Assembly (NCBI GenBank): GCA_964581355.1
Contig: CAZOOA010000004.1
Coordinates: 1-64,000, forward strand
Direction of reading: 5' to 3'
DNA from: CAZOOA01 sp964581355
GTDB lineage: Bacteria; Bacillota; Dethiobacteria; DTU022; UBA8154
Length of the DNA stretch: 64,000 bases
Below are positions 10,201 through 16,840 of this stretch, piece after piece. How positions within the stretch are numbered: the stretch's first letter is position 1; each line of letters begins with the position of its first letter. Under the pieces are notes generated by a model. That model had not been told where the DNA came from. It did not search any database and was given only the letters and a program-made list of their open reading frames with translations. The translations under genes were made by a program, and so were the position numbers.

Positions 10201-10301
10201 TTATTTATTTCTTCTATGTTACCTTCTTCGTCCAAAAGACATACATTGGCTTCAAGAGAGTCAAGGATCTGGCGAACTGTATGATTTTGTTTATAAGCCA
10301 T
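7218..10301 (-). CDS. PASx4-GAF-GGDEF-HD-GYP cyclic-di-GMP signalling protein
   Basis: The 1027-residue cytoplasmic protein (no membrane segment seen) has four PAS-like domains (about 10-135, 145-255, 265-380, 385-510), a GAF domain (about 525-690), a GGDEF cyclase domain (695-850) and an HD-GYP domain (860-1020). The cyclase motif VVRWGGDEF is intact and is preceded at the standard 5-residue distance by an RxxD product-inhibition site (RKKD). The phosphodiesterase motifs HDIGK, HHERWDGNGYP and a D-x-Y-D-V-M block are intact. The second PAS carries Cys/His residues (CYEIWH, PCENCP) that could bind a metal, cluster or heme. Either activity could dominate. AGGAGG precedes the ATG. It is the largest c-di-GMP gene here. 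Confidence 0.92.
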   Translation of the reverse strand: MAYKQNHTVRQILDSLEANVCLLDEEGNIEEINNSWLEFARENSAELKYIGKNVNYLAVCEKVDKKDKDAELAKKFAEGIRAVINGQKLSFEMEYPCHSPDTPRWFRGLVTLYIESKLGHKRKVIVFHEDITEKILTEKKQVSADSFLNNTLDLVAYLDTKLNIVWANRAAGSSVGKTPADITGKKCYEIWHQREAPCENCPVQKALKAGQRTTGDIVNDSGQSFHITASPVKDEKSSKIIGAVETTIETTEKKELEQELSLKERAVEVSFNAIALADLEGNIIYVNPSFLRLLGYEDEKEVLDFSLQNFWHDSEKAKDIFNTILSEGKWSGELSVKRKDNELIEANLSASLFHGEDNAYITVVTSFADITEQKETERSLVRFRNALDSSADSIFIIDYPSFHIFDVNKAACTELGYSKKEFIQMTPFDIKPFIYKEELKEKFFRAVERSPARKDLPPKTLHPETFETYHQRKNGSIFPVEISLRYSDIPEEQWFIVSARNITERKKIEEEREKNETRLQSLVDLFRYDAKSVEEFISYAFKEALKLTESKQGHFYSYDEEKEEFTLLSYSEGVKGECSVEKYGDIRQLDETGIWAETVRRREPVTINDFQEDNPLKMGQPEGHVEIYRYLSIPVFRENKIVAVMGVANKEYDYTQTDILQLSLFLDNVWKALERKWAEDKIRYISFHDRLTGLYNRAFLEEEIERLDAAKELPISIIMADINGLKLVNDTYGHKVGDKLLKSAGQILINSTRRKNSTRKKDIVVRWGGDEFVLFLVNTNKEEALKVSRRIKQECANFELEPVPVEIAVGTATKEDPDEPLEIAFKMAEDRMYQQKLTDANSARSKIISALLGTLKEKSDETETHALRMTEMGYYFGNILELDDEDMDKLSLLATMHDIGKVTISEEILKKPGKPTEKEWEKIKEHPETGQRIARTSENLIHIAEEISAHHERWDGNGYPRGLKGKNIPYLARMIAIIDTYDVMTHDRSYRKALSKKEALEEIENCAGTQFDPELARIFVRMVETQE

Positions 10302-10719
10302 GCTAAGCCTCCTCTTTTCCCTTTCTTAGTAGTAACTATTAAACCTATTTACAGTTATTTATAGTTATATTTTACTATACCCCAGTTCTCTGAACAAATA
10401 ATATACAAATACTCACTAGCGTTTATAAAGTATATTTTGAGTTGCGTGAACAATCCGAGATTGTGTAAAATCCAGAACTTATACCCTAAGATAGTCGTTT
10501 TTTCTTAAAGCACGAAGAGGTGTTTGCCTGCAAAAAAAACAACATCCTAAGATGAGAATATTTATTATCTAAATTCCACGTCAAAGCAAAAATTCCTTTT
10601 TTTGAGCATTTTTCATGAGGAATCCAAATAACTTTTCCGTTACCGTTTACAAAAAAAGTGACCGCAGAGCATCGTCTTTATATGGTTCATCTTGATAATA
10701 TTTGTGGGGTCATCAACAG
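10302..10719. other. Intergenic, AT-rich, nothing recognised
   Basis: The 418-base stretch upstream of the HD-GYP gene is AT-rich and must include that gene's promoter. I see no reading frame, riboswitch core or strong hairpin in it. Confidence 0.4.
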
Positions 10720-11117
10720 TTAAACCAGGTGTAGACGAAGACTGCGATTCGTTTCCGTCCAGCAGATCCAAAGGTCACGTACTTCCAGGTCCAGGCAGAG
10801 GCGGCAAACAAAAAACATCCCAAAGGCTTCGGTGTAACCACTGAATAAATGAAGTAACGCTGATGGGCACCAAAGGGACGTTTGTAGCCCAAGCCATAGT
10901 AGCAGTGAATATATTTATTCCATAGTCCCAACTCATCCGGGACTTGCAAAAGATCCAGGGTGATGGGAGCATAATCACGGGCATCACCACTAAGCAAATC
11001 ATCCGGCGCGGTCCAGGGTCCAAAGATGATCCGCTCTGATTTGTTAGGTCCGCTTTGGGACCGCCTTTCCAGTAGTGTCACCAGGCCTTGGCTTTCAAGT
11101 TTCACCAAAAGCTGCAA
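10720..11117 (-). pseudogene. Decayed DUF4338 (DruA-like, mobile-element-associated) gene fragment
   Basis: The frame carries LVKLESQGLVTLLERRSQ, then YAPITLDLLQ, DELGLWNKYIHCYYGLGY, KRPFGAHQRYFIY and LGCFLFAASAWTWK. This order is that of DUF4338 proteins, a family found in IS-like elements and as DruA in Druantia defence loci. After the W-K the frame changes: WICWTETNRSLRLHLV continues in the next frame up to a TAA at 10720, corresponding to the family's WIGW...LHLVVNN region. The N terminus and the C-terminal third are missing. No partner defence genes are nearby. It is a dead remnant. Confidence 0.75.
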
Positions 11118-11175
11118 GCAGGAGCTGATCTTTCACTGACCGCCGAAGTAAACCAATTTAAGTTTTCACAGAGCG

Positions 11176-11292
11176 TTTGCGTCAGCTGATTTGATTTACA
11201 GCCTGGACCTGGAAGGGCGCTGTACCGCAGTGAACCTAAGCCTTTGCCGCGGCCCGGGACCTGGAGCAAAGCATGCAGGAAAGCCGCTTTAA
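11176..11292 (+). pseudogene. Short remnant of a PAS domain
   Basis: On the plus strand one frame reads ADLIYSLDLEGRCTAVN before degenerating and hitting TAA at 11290. This matches the beginning of a PAS domain (D-x-I-Y-S-L-D-L-E-G-R-F-T-x-V-N). The following bases contain further short charged helix-like pieces in other frames. No start, ribosome binding site or continuation is present, so this is debris from a sensor gene. Confidence 0.5.
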
Positions 11293-11452
11293 AGAAGCAT
11301 CACATTTTCTATAAACCCTACAAAAGGAACTGAAGCAGCTGGAAACTTTAGCGAGGCAGCCCCACTGGCAGGAGCTGCTGTAAGCGGGGGAGGTCACTGC
11401 CGGAGACTGGTTGGCCTGGCGCCTCTTCAGCGCGAGATGAATGATGGTGTGT

Positions 11453-11626
11453 TTATTCATATAATTTCAATATGGCTCTAAGGTTTTCAGCAAGGGCTTC
11501 TCGCAGCCATTCCGGTTCCAGCACTTCCACGTTGCTGGAAGAAAGCTGAGCGCAAAAAATATAGCGGGCTTCCCCTTTCAAAGCCGGCCTGCTGATTTTT
11601 CCAAGAGCAACGATCACCTTTATTGC
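11453..11626 (-). pseudogene. 3' remnant of a WYL-domain (YafY-type) transcriptional regulator
   Basis: Minus-strand frame translation gives a stretch ending NVEVLEPEWLREALAENL and a terminal ILKLYE before a TAA at 11453. The V-x-V-L-E-P-x-x-L-R-E motif followed by an amphipathic helix and a terminal Tyr is the characteristic end of YafY/WYL regulators. Nothing of the helix-turn-helix part remains; the alpha/beta hydrolase gene ends only a few bases away (11633). Probably a truncated relic. Confidence 0.6.
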
Positions 11627-11632
11627 AGATAC

Positions 11633-12598
11633 TTACTGTTCAATCTTCCCCGCTAACCGGGCAATGGCTTCCATTACAACTTCCGGATGCGTATGATGGA
11701 CCTTATGACCGGCATCCTCAACCAGGACTAAGCTTGCCTGCGGTACTCTTTCATACAGTCTTTGGCCATCCTGCCTGTAGTCCAGCATCTGGTCGGAATC
11801 CCCGAATATGATGGTTACAGGAACAGAAATCTCATCGTATCGCCGGCTAACCTGCTCTACCGAATAATGCATGGCTGCCAATTCCAACGAAGTAGCAGTA
11901 AACTGAGCCGGGCGGAGATATAGCGAAGCAATCGTCTGTATGTATTTTTCAGGCACCTCAGCAGGCCAGAAGGCCTGTTCATAAATCCCCCGGGCAACAT
12001 GCCGGCCAAAGGGCACGACAACAGTATTGGTCAAAAGCGGACCGATAACCGGATAACGTGGAAGGGCGAAAAAGCCTTCCTCAGGAGGTTCATCTACAAA
12101 AGCAACCCCACCGAGGGAAATAGCGCCGCTAACCTGGTCAGGATAATCAAGCAGATACTGGAGCATCACGGCTGCCCCGTACGAATGCCCCAACATAATC
12201 GGCCGCTCAACATCAAGCTTCGTCAATGCTTCATTAATCAGCCTTGCCTGCGCTTTTGTCGTAAGTTGATCGGGATCCAAACACTCACTGTAGCCGTATC
12301 CCGGGCGATCCAGGGCGATCGCTTCATAATGGTCAGCTACTATGTCGAAAATGGATAGCGTGAATTCCTGCAAGGTCCCGTCCCTGCCGTGCAGCATGAC
12401 TACCGGTGTCCCTGAGCCCCGGCGCAGGTAATGGATCTCGACCTCTCCATGGGCAGTGGAAGCAAATTCACCTACCGGGGGATATTTGCCTTCAATCCTG
12501 GACACTTCAATTTGCGTATAGGCATATAGACCAAGAAACAAGACAAGAAAGATTAGCAGAATCGAAATAGCCCACCGGACATCTTTCCTATTTTTCAT
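11633..12598 (-). CDS. Membrane-anchored alpha/beta-hydrolase
   Basis: The 321-residue protein starts with a transmembrane segment (about residues 9-29) that would tether the domain outside the membrane. The alpha/beta-hydrolase fold follows: oxyanion region VVMLHGRDGT, nucleophile elbow MLGHSYGAA with the catalytic Ser, an acid-bearing strand TIIFGDSDQ and the catalytic His in EDAGHKVHHTHPE. A cap region (about 170-235) contains Pro/aromatic-rich sequence. Family members include esterases, epoxide hydrolases and haloalkane hydrolases; substrate cannot be assigned. GGGAGCG precedes the ATG. Flanked on both sides by decayed gene fragments. Confidence 0.85.
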   Translation of the reverse strand: MKNRKDVRWAISILLIFLVLFLGLYAYTQIEVSRIEGKYPPVGEFASTAHGEVEIHYLRRGSGTPVVMLHGRDGTLQEFTLSIFDIVADHYEAIALDRPGYGYSECLDPDQLTTKAQARLINEALTKLDVERPIMLGHSYGAAVMLQYLLDYPDQVSGAISLGGVAFVDEPPEEGFFALPRYPVIGPLLTNTVVVPFGRHVARGIYEQAFWPAEVPEKYIQTIASLYLRPAQFTATSLELAAMHYSVEQVSRRYDEISVPVTIIFGDSDQMLDYRQDGQRLYERVPQASLVLVEDAGHKVHHTHPEVVMEAIARLAGKIEQ

Positions 12599-12660
12599 AA
12601 CTATCGCTCCCTTATACTATAACAGCAAGTACAAAATACACCGCGTTATGGGACCAGAAG

Positions 12661-12878
12661 TTTCGAGGAGAACATTTTCCTGAGGAATACCTCATTTCCA
12701 TTTTTATTTCTGTGCTGGATCACTACAAGGCAGTGATTACAGATCAGGGGGAAGGCTTTAATTGGAAGAATGAGAGCAACCAGGAATTCTGCCTGGAAGG
12801 AAGCTCGGAGCGCTGGCCGACTACCTGGGTTACAATGAACGGGGCAACCGGGCAACAATTCTTCATTTGTTAAAATAA
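12661..12878 (+). pseudogene. Decayed remnant of a SpoIIE-phosphatase/HATPase protein
   Basis: The plus strand reads FRGEHFPEEYLISIFISVLD, matching the phosphatase motif RRETFPEEYLICIFLAVLD of the intact gene at 25315-27486, and then jumps directly to AVITDQGEGFNWKNE, matching the HATPase motif AAIVEDQGEGFNWQDK of the same protein. After a frame change it ends YNERGNRATILHLLK, matching FYNEKGNRALLLVK. About 200 residues between these blocks are deleted. Its last bases overlap the stop of the convergent EFR1 gene. It is a fourth, dead member of the phosphatase family in this window. Confidence 0.8.
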
Positions 12879-13636
12879 TTGGGATTGATATATCTCCCCT
12901 TTTTCCGGGTCATTTTCCCGTACTGGATAGCCCTGGTGGGACAATGATGAATACAGGCCAGGCACTGGACACAACGATTTCCCCAACGGGGTTTTCCCTG
13001 GACTTTTATATTCTGGCAATTACAAGCCGCTTCACAGGTGCCACAACTGTTACAGCGGTCATCGGCATGAAATTTTCCTGTGTCAATGGATCGTTTGTGA
13101 AACAGCGGGTAGAACACCCCCGTCAACAGCCAGGGAAAGCATCCTTTTTCTAGTTCAAAGAGCCCCTCTTGTTTCCGGTCCACGGTGTGATTAACCTGCT
13201 CCAGCGTTTTTTCCGCTTCAGCCAGTTTTTGTTTCTCTAATTCCTTCTTGTCCACGTCGCCCAGCAAGATATAGTTGTTTGGCATCCTGACGGAGAAACC
13301 GCTGTGCAGCTTATAGCCCTGCTGCTCCAAACCGGCAGCCAGTACATTCATCACATTTCCTACATTTTCCCCGCAGGTGACCACAGAGAATAGATAGTTT
13401 CCCTGGTACCGGTTGAGTTTCAACTTTTGAATGAACTCCAGGACAATGCCCGGAGGTCCCCAGGCGTAAACCGGGAAGACAAAGCCGATTATTTCGCCAT
13501 CTTCCAAGGTGTATTTGTATGCTTCAGCTCCGCTGTTTATAGCACCGGCAATGGAAACCAGGGTCTGGCTATGACAGTCGGCCATTGTCCGGGCAATATA
13601 GAGGGAATTGCCCGTGCCGGAAAAATAAAAGATCAT
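12863..13636 (-). CDS. EFR1-family flavodoxin-ferredoxin fusion protein
   Basis: The 257-residue protein begins with the flavodoxin phosphate-binding loop YFSGTGNSLYIAR. The central part has GFVFPVYAWGPPGIV and VVTCGENVGN, typical of EFR1 proteins. The C-terminal region has two [4Fe-4S] motifs, CNSCGTCEAACNCQNI and CVQCLACIHHCPTRAI. It should carry FMN and two clusters and serve in cytoplasmic electron transfer; partners are unknown. GGAG lies 8 bases before the ATG. The last codons run through the end of a convergent decayed SpoIIE remnant, so the extreme C terminus may have been acquired by decay of that neighbour. Confidence 0.9.
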   Translation of the reverse strand: MIFYFSGTGNSLYIARTMADCHSQTLVSIAGAINSGAEAYKYTLEDGEIIGFVFPVYAWGPPGIVLEFIQKLKLNRYQGNYLFSVVTCGENVGNVMNVLAAGLEQQGYKLHSGFSVRMPNNYILLGDVDKKELEKQKLAEAEKTLEQVNHTVDRKQEGLFELEKGCFPWLLTGVFYPLFHKRSIDTGKFHADDRCNSCGTCEAACNCQNIKVQGKPRWGNRCVQCLACIHHCPTRAIQYGKMTRKKGRYINPNYFNK

Positions 13637-13914
13637 TTTAATGACTCCTTCATCCTCATTTTAATAACTCCTTGATCCTCAATGCAGCCTGGAGGCAATC
13701 TATCAGCCTGCTTCCAACCTCATCCTGACCACCGCCCCTTTAATCTATCCTTTTTAAAAGCGACTGTCAACTTGCCTGCCCACACTACCAAGAATTTGAA
13801 ATAAAACTTCTCTAGCAGGAAAACTGCCCAAAAGCAGGAAAACTGTTCAAAGCTCACGAAAGATAAAATAACCCTTTACTGCTATCCGGGAAATAATATC
13901 CAAATCCAACCGCC

Positions 13915-14859
13915 ATGATTTGCAGGAAGCTCAGGGCAATAATTATAAAGGCAGGGATTCCATTGAGTGAAGCTACATTTTACAGGAGTATGCTGGACAA
14001 TTTCTATGAAGGCGTCTATTTTGTGGATACAGAACGTAAAATAACCTTCTGGAACAAAGGAGCTGAACGGATAACGGGCTTTTCCGCCGAAGAGATCCTG
14101 GGTAAGCACTGCTTTGATAATATTCTCAATCATGTTGACGATGAGGGCAACGCTCTTTGTCATGAAGGCTGTCCACTGCACAAGTCGATCCAGGACGGTC
14201 AGGCCCGGGAGTCCGCGATCTATCTCCACCATAAAGCTGGACAACGGGTAAAAGTGTTTGTCCGGACAACGCCCCTCTTTGAGCAGGAGCAGATTATTGG
14301 AGCCGTTGAAGTTTTTGTTGATGATTCGGAAAAAGCCGCACTGGTCTCGAATTTGGAAAAATTAAAGCAGTTGGCCATGTATGATCAGCTGACAAAAATG
14401 CCCAATAGGAGATACGTGGAATCTTACCTGAAAGCCCATGTCAATGAGTACCATCAGTTGGGTATCCCTTTGGGCCTCGCTTTTATTGATATTGATCATT
14501 TTAAACATTTTAATGATACCTACGGGCATGAAACCGGAGATCGAGTCCTGCAAATGGTGGCTAAAACATACCAGAGCGCTGTTCGAAAGGGCGATGTTAT
14601 CGCCCGCTGGGGCGGTGAAGAGTTCATTGCTGTTTTTCCCACCATTGATGCTGAAGGCTTAAAACAGGTAACAGAAAAACTTCGTATGCTGGTGGAGAAG
14701 TCGGTCATCCGGGAAAACGGCCAAGAACTCTCTGTAACTGTCTCCATCGGGGCGACACTGATTACACCCGAGGATACAGTAGACAGCTTGATTCACCGCG
14801 CCGACCAACTTATGTACCAAAGCAAACAAGGGGGAAGAAACAGAGTCACCATCGGATAA
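13915..14859 (+). CDS. PAS-GGDEF diguanylate cyclase
   Basis: The 314-residue protein has one PAS domain (about residues 20-140) and a GGDEF domain (150-314). The active-site loop is ARWGGEEF, with an RxxD inhibitory site (RKGD) exactly five residues ahead, and the metal-binding FIDIDHFKHFND motif is intact, so active c-di-GMP synthesis with feedback inhibition is expected. The PAS contains HCFDN...LCHEGCP, a Cys/His pattern like that in the larger HD-GYP protein. The ATG at 13915 has no evident ribosome binding site; a TTG at 13963, shortly before the PAS domain, is an alternative. No membrane segment is present. Confidence 0.9.
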   Translation: MICRKLRAIIIKAGIPLSEATFYRSMLDNFYEGVYFVDTERKITFWNKGAERITGFSAEEILGKHCFDNILNHVDDEGNALCHEGCPLHKSIQDGQARESAIYLHHKAGQRVKVFVRTTPLFEQEQIIGAVEVFVDDSEKAALVSNLEKLKQLAMYDQLTKMPNRRYVESYLKAHVNEYHQLGIPLGLAFIDIDHFKHFNDTYGHETGDRVLQMVAKTYQSAVRKGDVIARWGGEEFIAVFPTIDAEGLKQVTEKLRMLVEKSVIRENGQELSVTVSIGATLITPEDTVDSLIHRADQLMYQSKQGGRNRVTIG

Positions 14860-14888
14860 TTGTCATCATATGTAGAGTTTGCTGAACA

Positions 14889-15020
14889 TCATTGGTCAAA
14901 AGGTATTGTAAAAAGAAACGTTGTCCCTTTGCCAAGCATGCTCTGCACCCAGATATCCCCCTGGGGAGCCTCGATGATTTCCTTCGCGATAGCTAATCCG
15001 AGTCCACAGGAACTGGGCGC
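14889..15020 (-). pseudogene. 3' remnant of a histidine kinase (G2 box and C-terminal end)
   Basis: Minus-strand translation gives CGLGLAIAKEIIEAPQGDIW followed by a G-K-G-T-T-F-x-F-T-I-P ending and TGA at 14889. This is the G2 box and terminal strand of the HATPase domain of sensor kinases. Upstream the frame breaks down within about 20 codons and abuts a perfect inverted repeat at 15060. Only the tail of the gene survives. Confidence 0.75.
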
Positions 15021-15059
15021 TGGTTGACTGGGCATCGCCTTTCTCTTTGATCATTTTTT

Positions 15060-15110
15060 TTGGTATTGGCAGTTCCAGGTAAGAACAGTACCTGGAACTG
15101 CCAATACCAA
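15060..15110. repeat. Perfect 22-bp inverted repeat with 7-base loop
   Basis: Left arm 15060-15081 (TTGGTATTGGCAGTTCCAGG and two more bases) and right arm 15089-15110 are exact reverse complements, with AGAACAG between them. On the plus strand a T run comes before the hairpin and a second one starts about 10 bases after it, so it is at best a poor terminator. It lies exactly where a decayed histidine kinase gene breaks off. Confidence 0.9.
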
Positions 15111-15222
15111 TCATGCAGGTTTTTTTGTAACTGTGCTGATCAACCAGTGAAACTTTTAAAGGCCTGCGGTGTTCAGATACTAAATCCGGAACTGGAGCCT
15201 GACAATACGACCTGGGAAAATC

Positions 15223-16668
15223 TTACGCACAGAATTCATCTAAAGCGGTGAGGGCATAGTCCAGGCCTTCAATGGCTTTATCCATATCTTCTTCGGAAAC
15301 CGTTAAGGACATGCCGATCCGCAGGGTATTTGGGGTAAATCCGCCGACAAGGACCCCTTTTTCCAAGGCCTTACCCATAATAAACTTGTTGGGATCTGCA
15401 GCTACGTTGCCGTCGTAGCGAGTGTAACGGTCTTCTTTGCGGAAACGCTCCTTGGTTTGTTTACACTTGACAATCTCTACCTGCCAAAGCATTCCACTTC
15501 CTTTAACCAGGCCAACACAGGGGTGTTTTTCTTCCAGCTCCTCTAATTTGCTTCCAAAGTATTCCCCCGCTTTTCTGGACATCTCAGGTATGTTGTTTTC
15601 TATCAGATACTCCAGGTTGGCGCAGACGGCAGCGAGGGAAATGGGGTGAGCTGCAAATGTAGCTACTGTCCACCACCGCCATTCATCCATGAAGTCAGCA
15701 ATTTCTTTGGTTACAGCCACAGCGGAAGCAGGCAGGGCTGAATTGACGATACCTTTAGCCATTACCATTATATCGGGGGTTATATCATATGCCTGGTGTG
15801 CAAACCACCTGCCGGTACGGCCAAAACCAACCAACACCTCATCACAAATCCAGAGGATGTCCAGTTCTTTTGTCATCTGGCGAATCTGGGGTAAGTATTC
15901 TGCAGGAGGATGAATGGTTGCAGCACCCATAATCGGTTCAGTGATCATGGCTGCCACTGTTTCCGGTCCAATGGTTTTGATCAAACGCTCTGTTGACCGG
16001 ACACAGGCCAGTTTGCCGTCACTTTGCTTGCATTCGGGGTAAGTGTGGCCTAATGTACAGTCATAGCACTGAGGTGCTGGAGCAATGTAGTACCCTCCCA
16101 TTGGATGAGCAGGAACTTGTCTGTACTGGCCAAGTTCACTGCCGGCAAGGTTGCTGCGAATGCCAACCATCCGGGTTGCTCCAGCAGCGCCCATGGTCCA
16201 GCCATGGTAAGCATGTTCTCGTGTAATAATGTTTGGCCGATTTTTATATAGCTTGGCAAAAATCAGGGCCCTTTCAATAGCCTCACTACCCGAGTTAGCA
16301 AAGCTTACCTTGGCTGCCCAGTTGAAGGGACCTAAAATGTCCTCCACAAGCAGCTTGGAAGCATAGGAACGATAATCTGTAGTAAAGGCTTCCCATAAAA
16401 ATCCGTAGCGATCTGCAGCTTGTTTTATCGCTTCTTGAATTTTAGGAACCCGTTGCCCTGCATTGACACAGTAAAGCTGGTTAAAGCAATCAAGCAGCCT
16501 TGTACCGTCCGGCATTACCAGGTAATCTCCTTCTACGCTTTCAATGGGGACGGTATCGTACTCATTAGCGTCCGCATCCACATGCATGTAATATTTCTTG
16601 TCCCACTCCACGACTTTTTCCCAGTCAGTTTTCCAGCTAATTCCCACTTCTTGTTTCTTCGTTGCCAT
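15223..16668 (-). CDS. Class III (omega-amino acid type) PLP-dependent aminotransferase
   Basis: The 481-residue protein has class III motifs: FANSGSEAIERAL, REHAYHGWT, the aspartate in LDILWICDEVLVGFGRTGRW that contacts the pyridine nitrogen, and the PLP lysine in MVMAKGIVNSALP. An insert rich in Cys (CYDCTLGHTYPECKQSDGK) lies around residue 200. The sequence resembles taurine:pyruvate and related omega-aminotransferases, but substrate specificity cannot be set by eye. GGAGGAG precedes the ATG. It lies 172 bases downstream of pntB in the same direction; co-transcription with the transhydrogenase is possible. No sulfoacetaldehyde pathway gene is present to support a taurine role. Confidence 0.85.
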   Translation of the reverse strand: MATKKQEVGISWKTDWEKVVEWDKKYYMHVDADANEYDTVPIESVEGDYLVMPDGTRLLDCFNQLYCVNAGQRVPKIQEAIKQAADRYGFLWEAFTTDYRSYASKLLVEDILGPFNWAAKVSFANSGSEAIERALIFAKLYKNRPNIITREHAYHGWTMGAAGATRMVGIRSNLAGSELGQYRQVPAHPMGGYYIAPAPQCYDCTLGHTYPECKQSDGKLACVRSTERLIKTIGPETVAAMITEPIMGAATIHPPAEYLPQIRQMTKELDILWICDEVLVGFGRTGRWFAHQAYDITPDIMVMAKGIVNSALPASAVAVTKEIADFMDEWRWWTVATFAAHPISLAAVCANLEYLIENNIPEMSRKAGEYFGSKLEELEEKHPCVGLVKGSGMLWQVEIVKCKQTKERFRKEDRYTRYDGNVAADPNKFIMGKALEKGVLVGGFTPNTLRIGMSLTVSEEDMDKAIEGLDYALTALDEFCA

Positions 16669-16840
16669 TTTCTAACTCCTCCGGTTTTAATTTAACTGCC
16701 TCTTACAGACTTTCACAACCTTGGCGCTCCACAGAATAATTCGAATTTTCAATCCACGCAATGACCTATTATCCTTACGCTTGCTTTTTACATTTAGCTG
16801 AAAATATCATCCCCTTTTGCCTGCTGTGTTGTTACCTGGG

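Noticed and set aside
10720..11117. Druantia-type anti-phage system suggested by DUF4338
   Set aside because: The gene is truncated and frameshifted, and no DruB-E or helicase genes are near.
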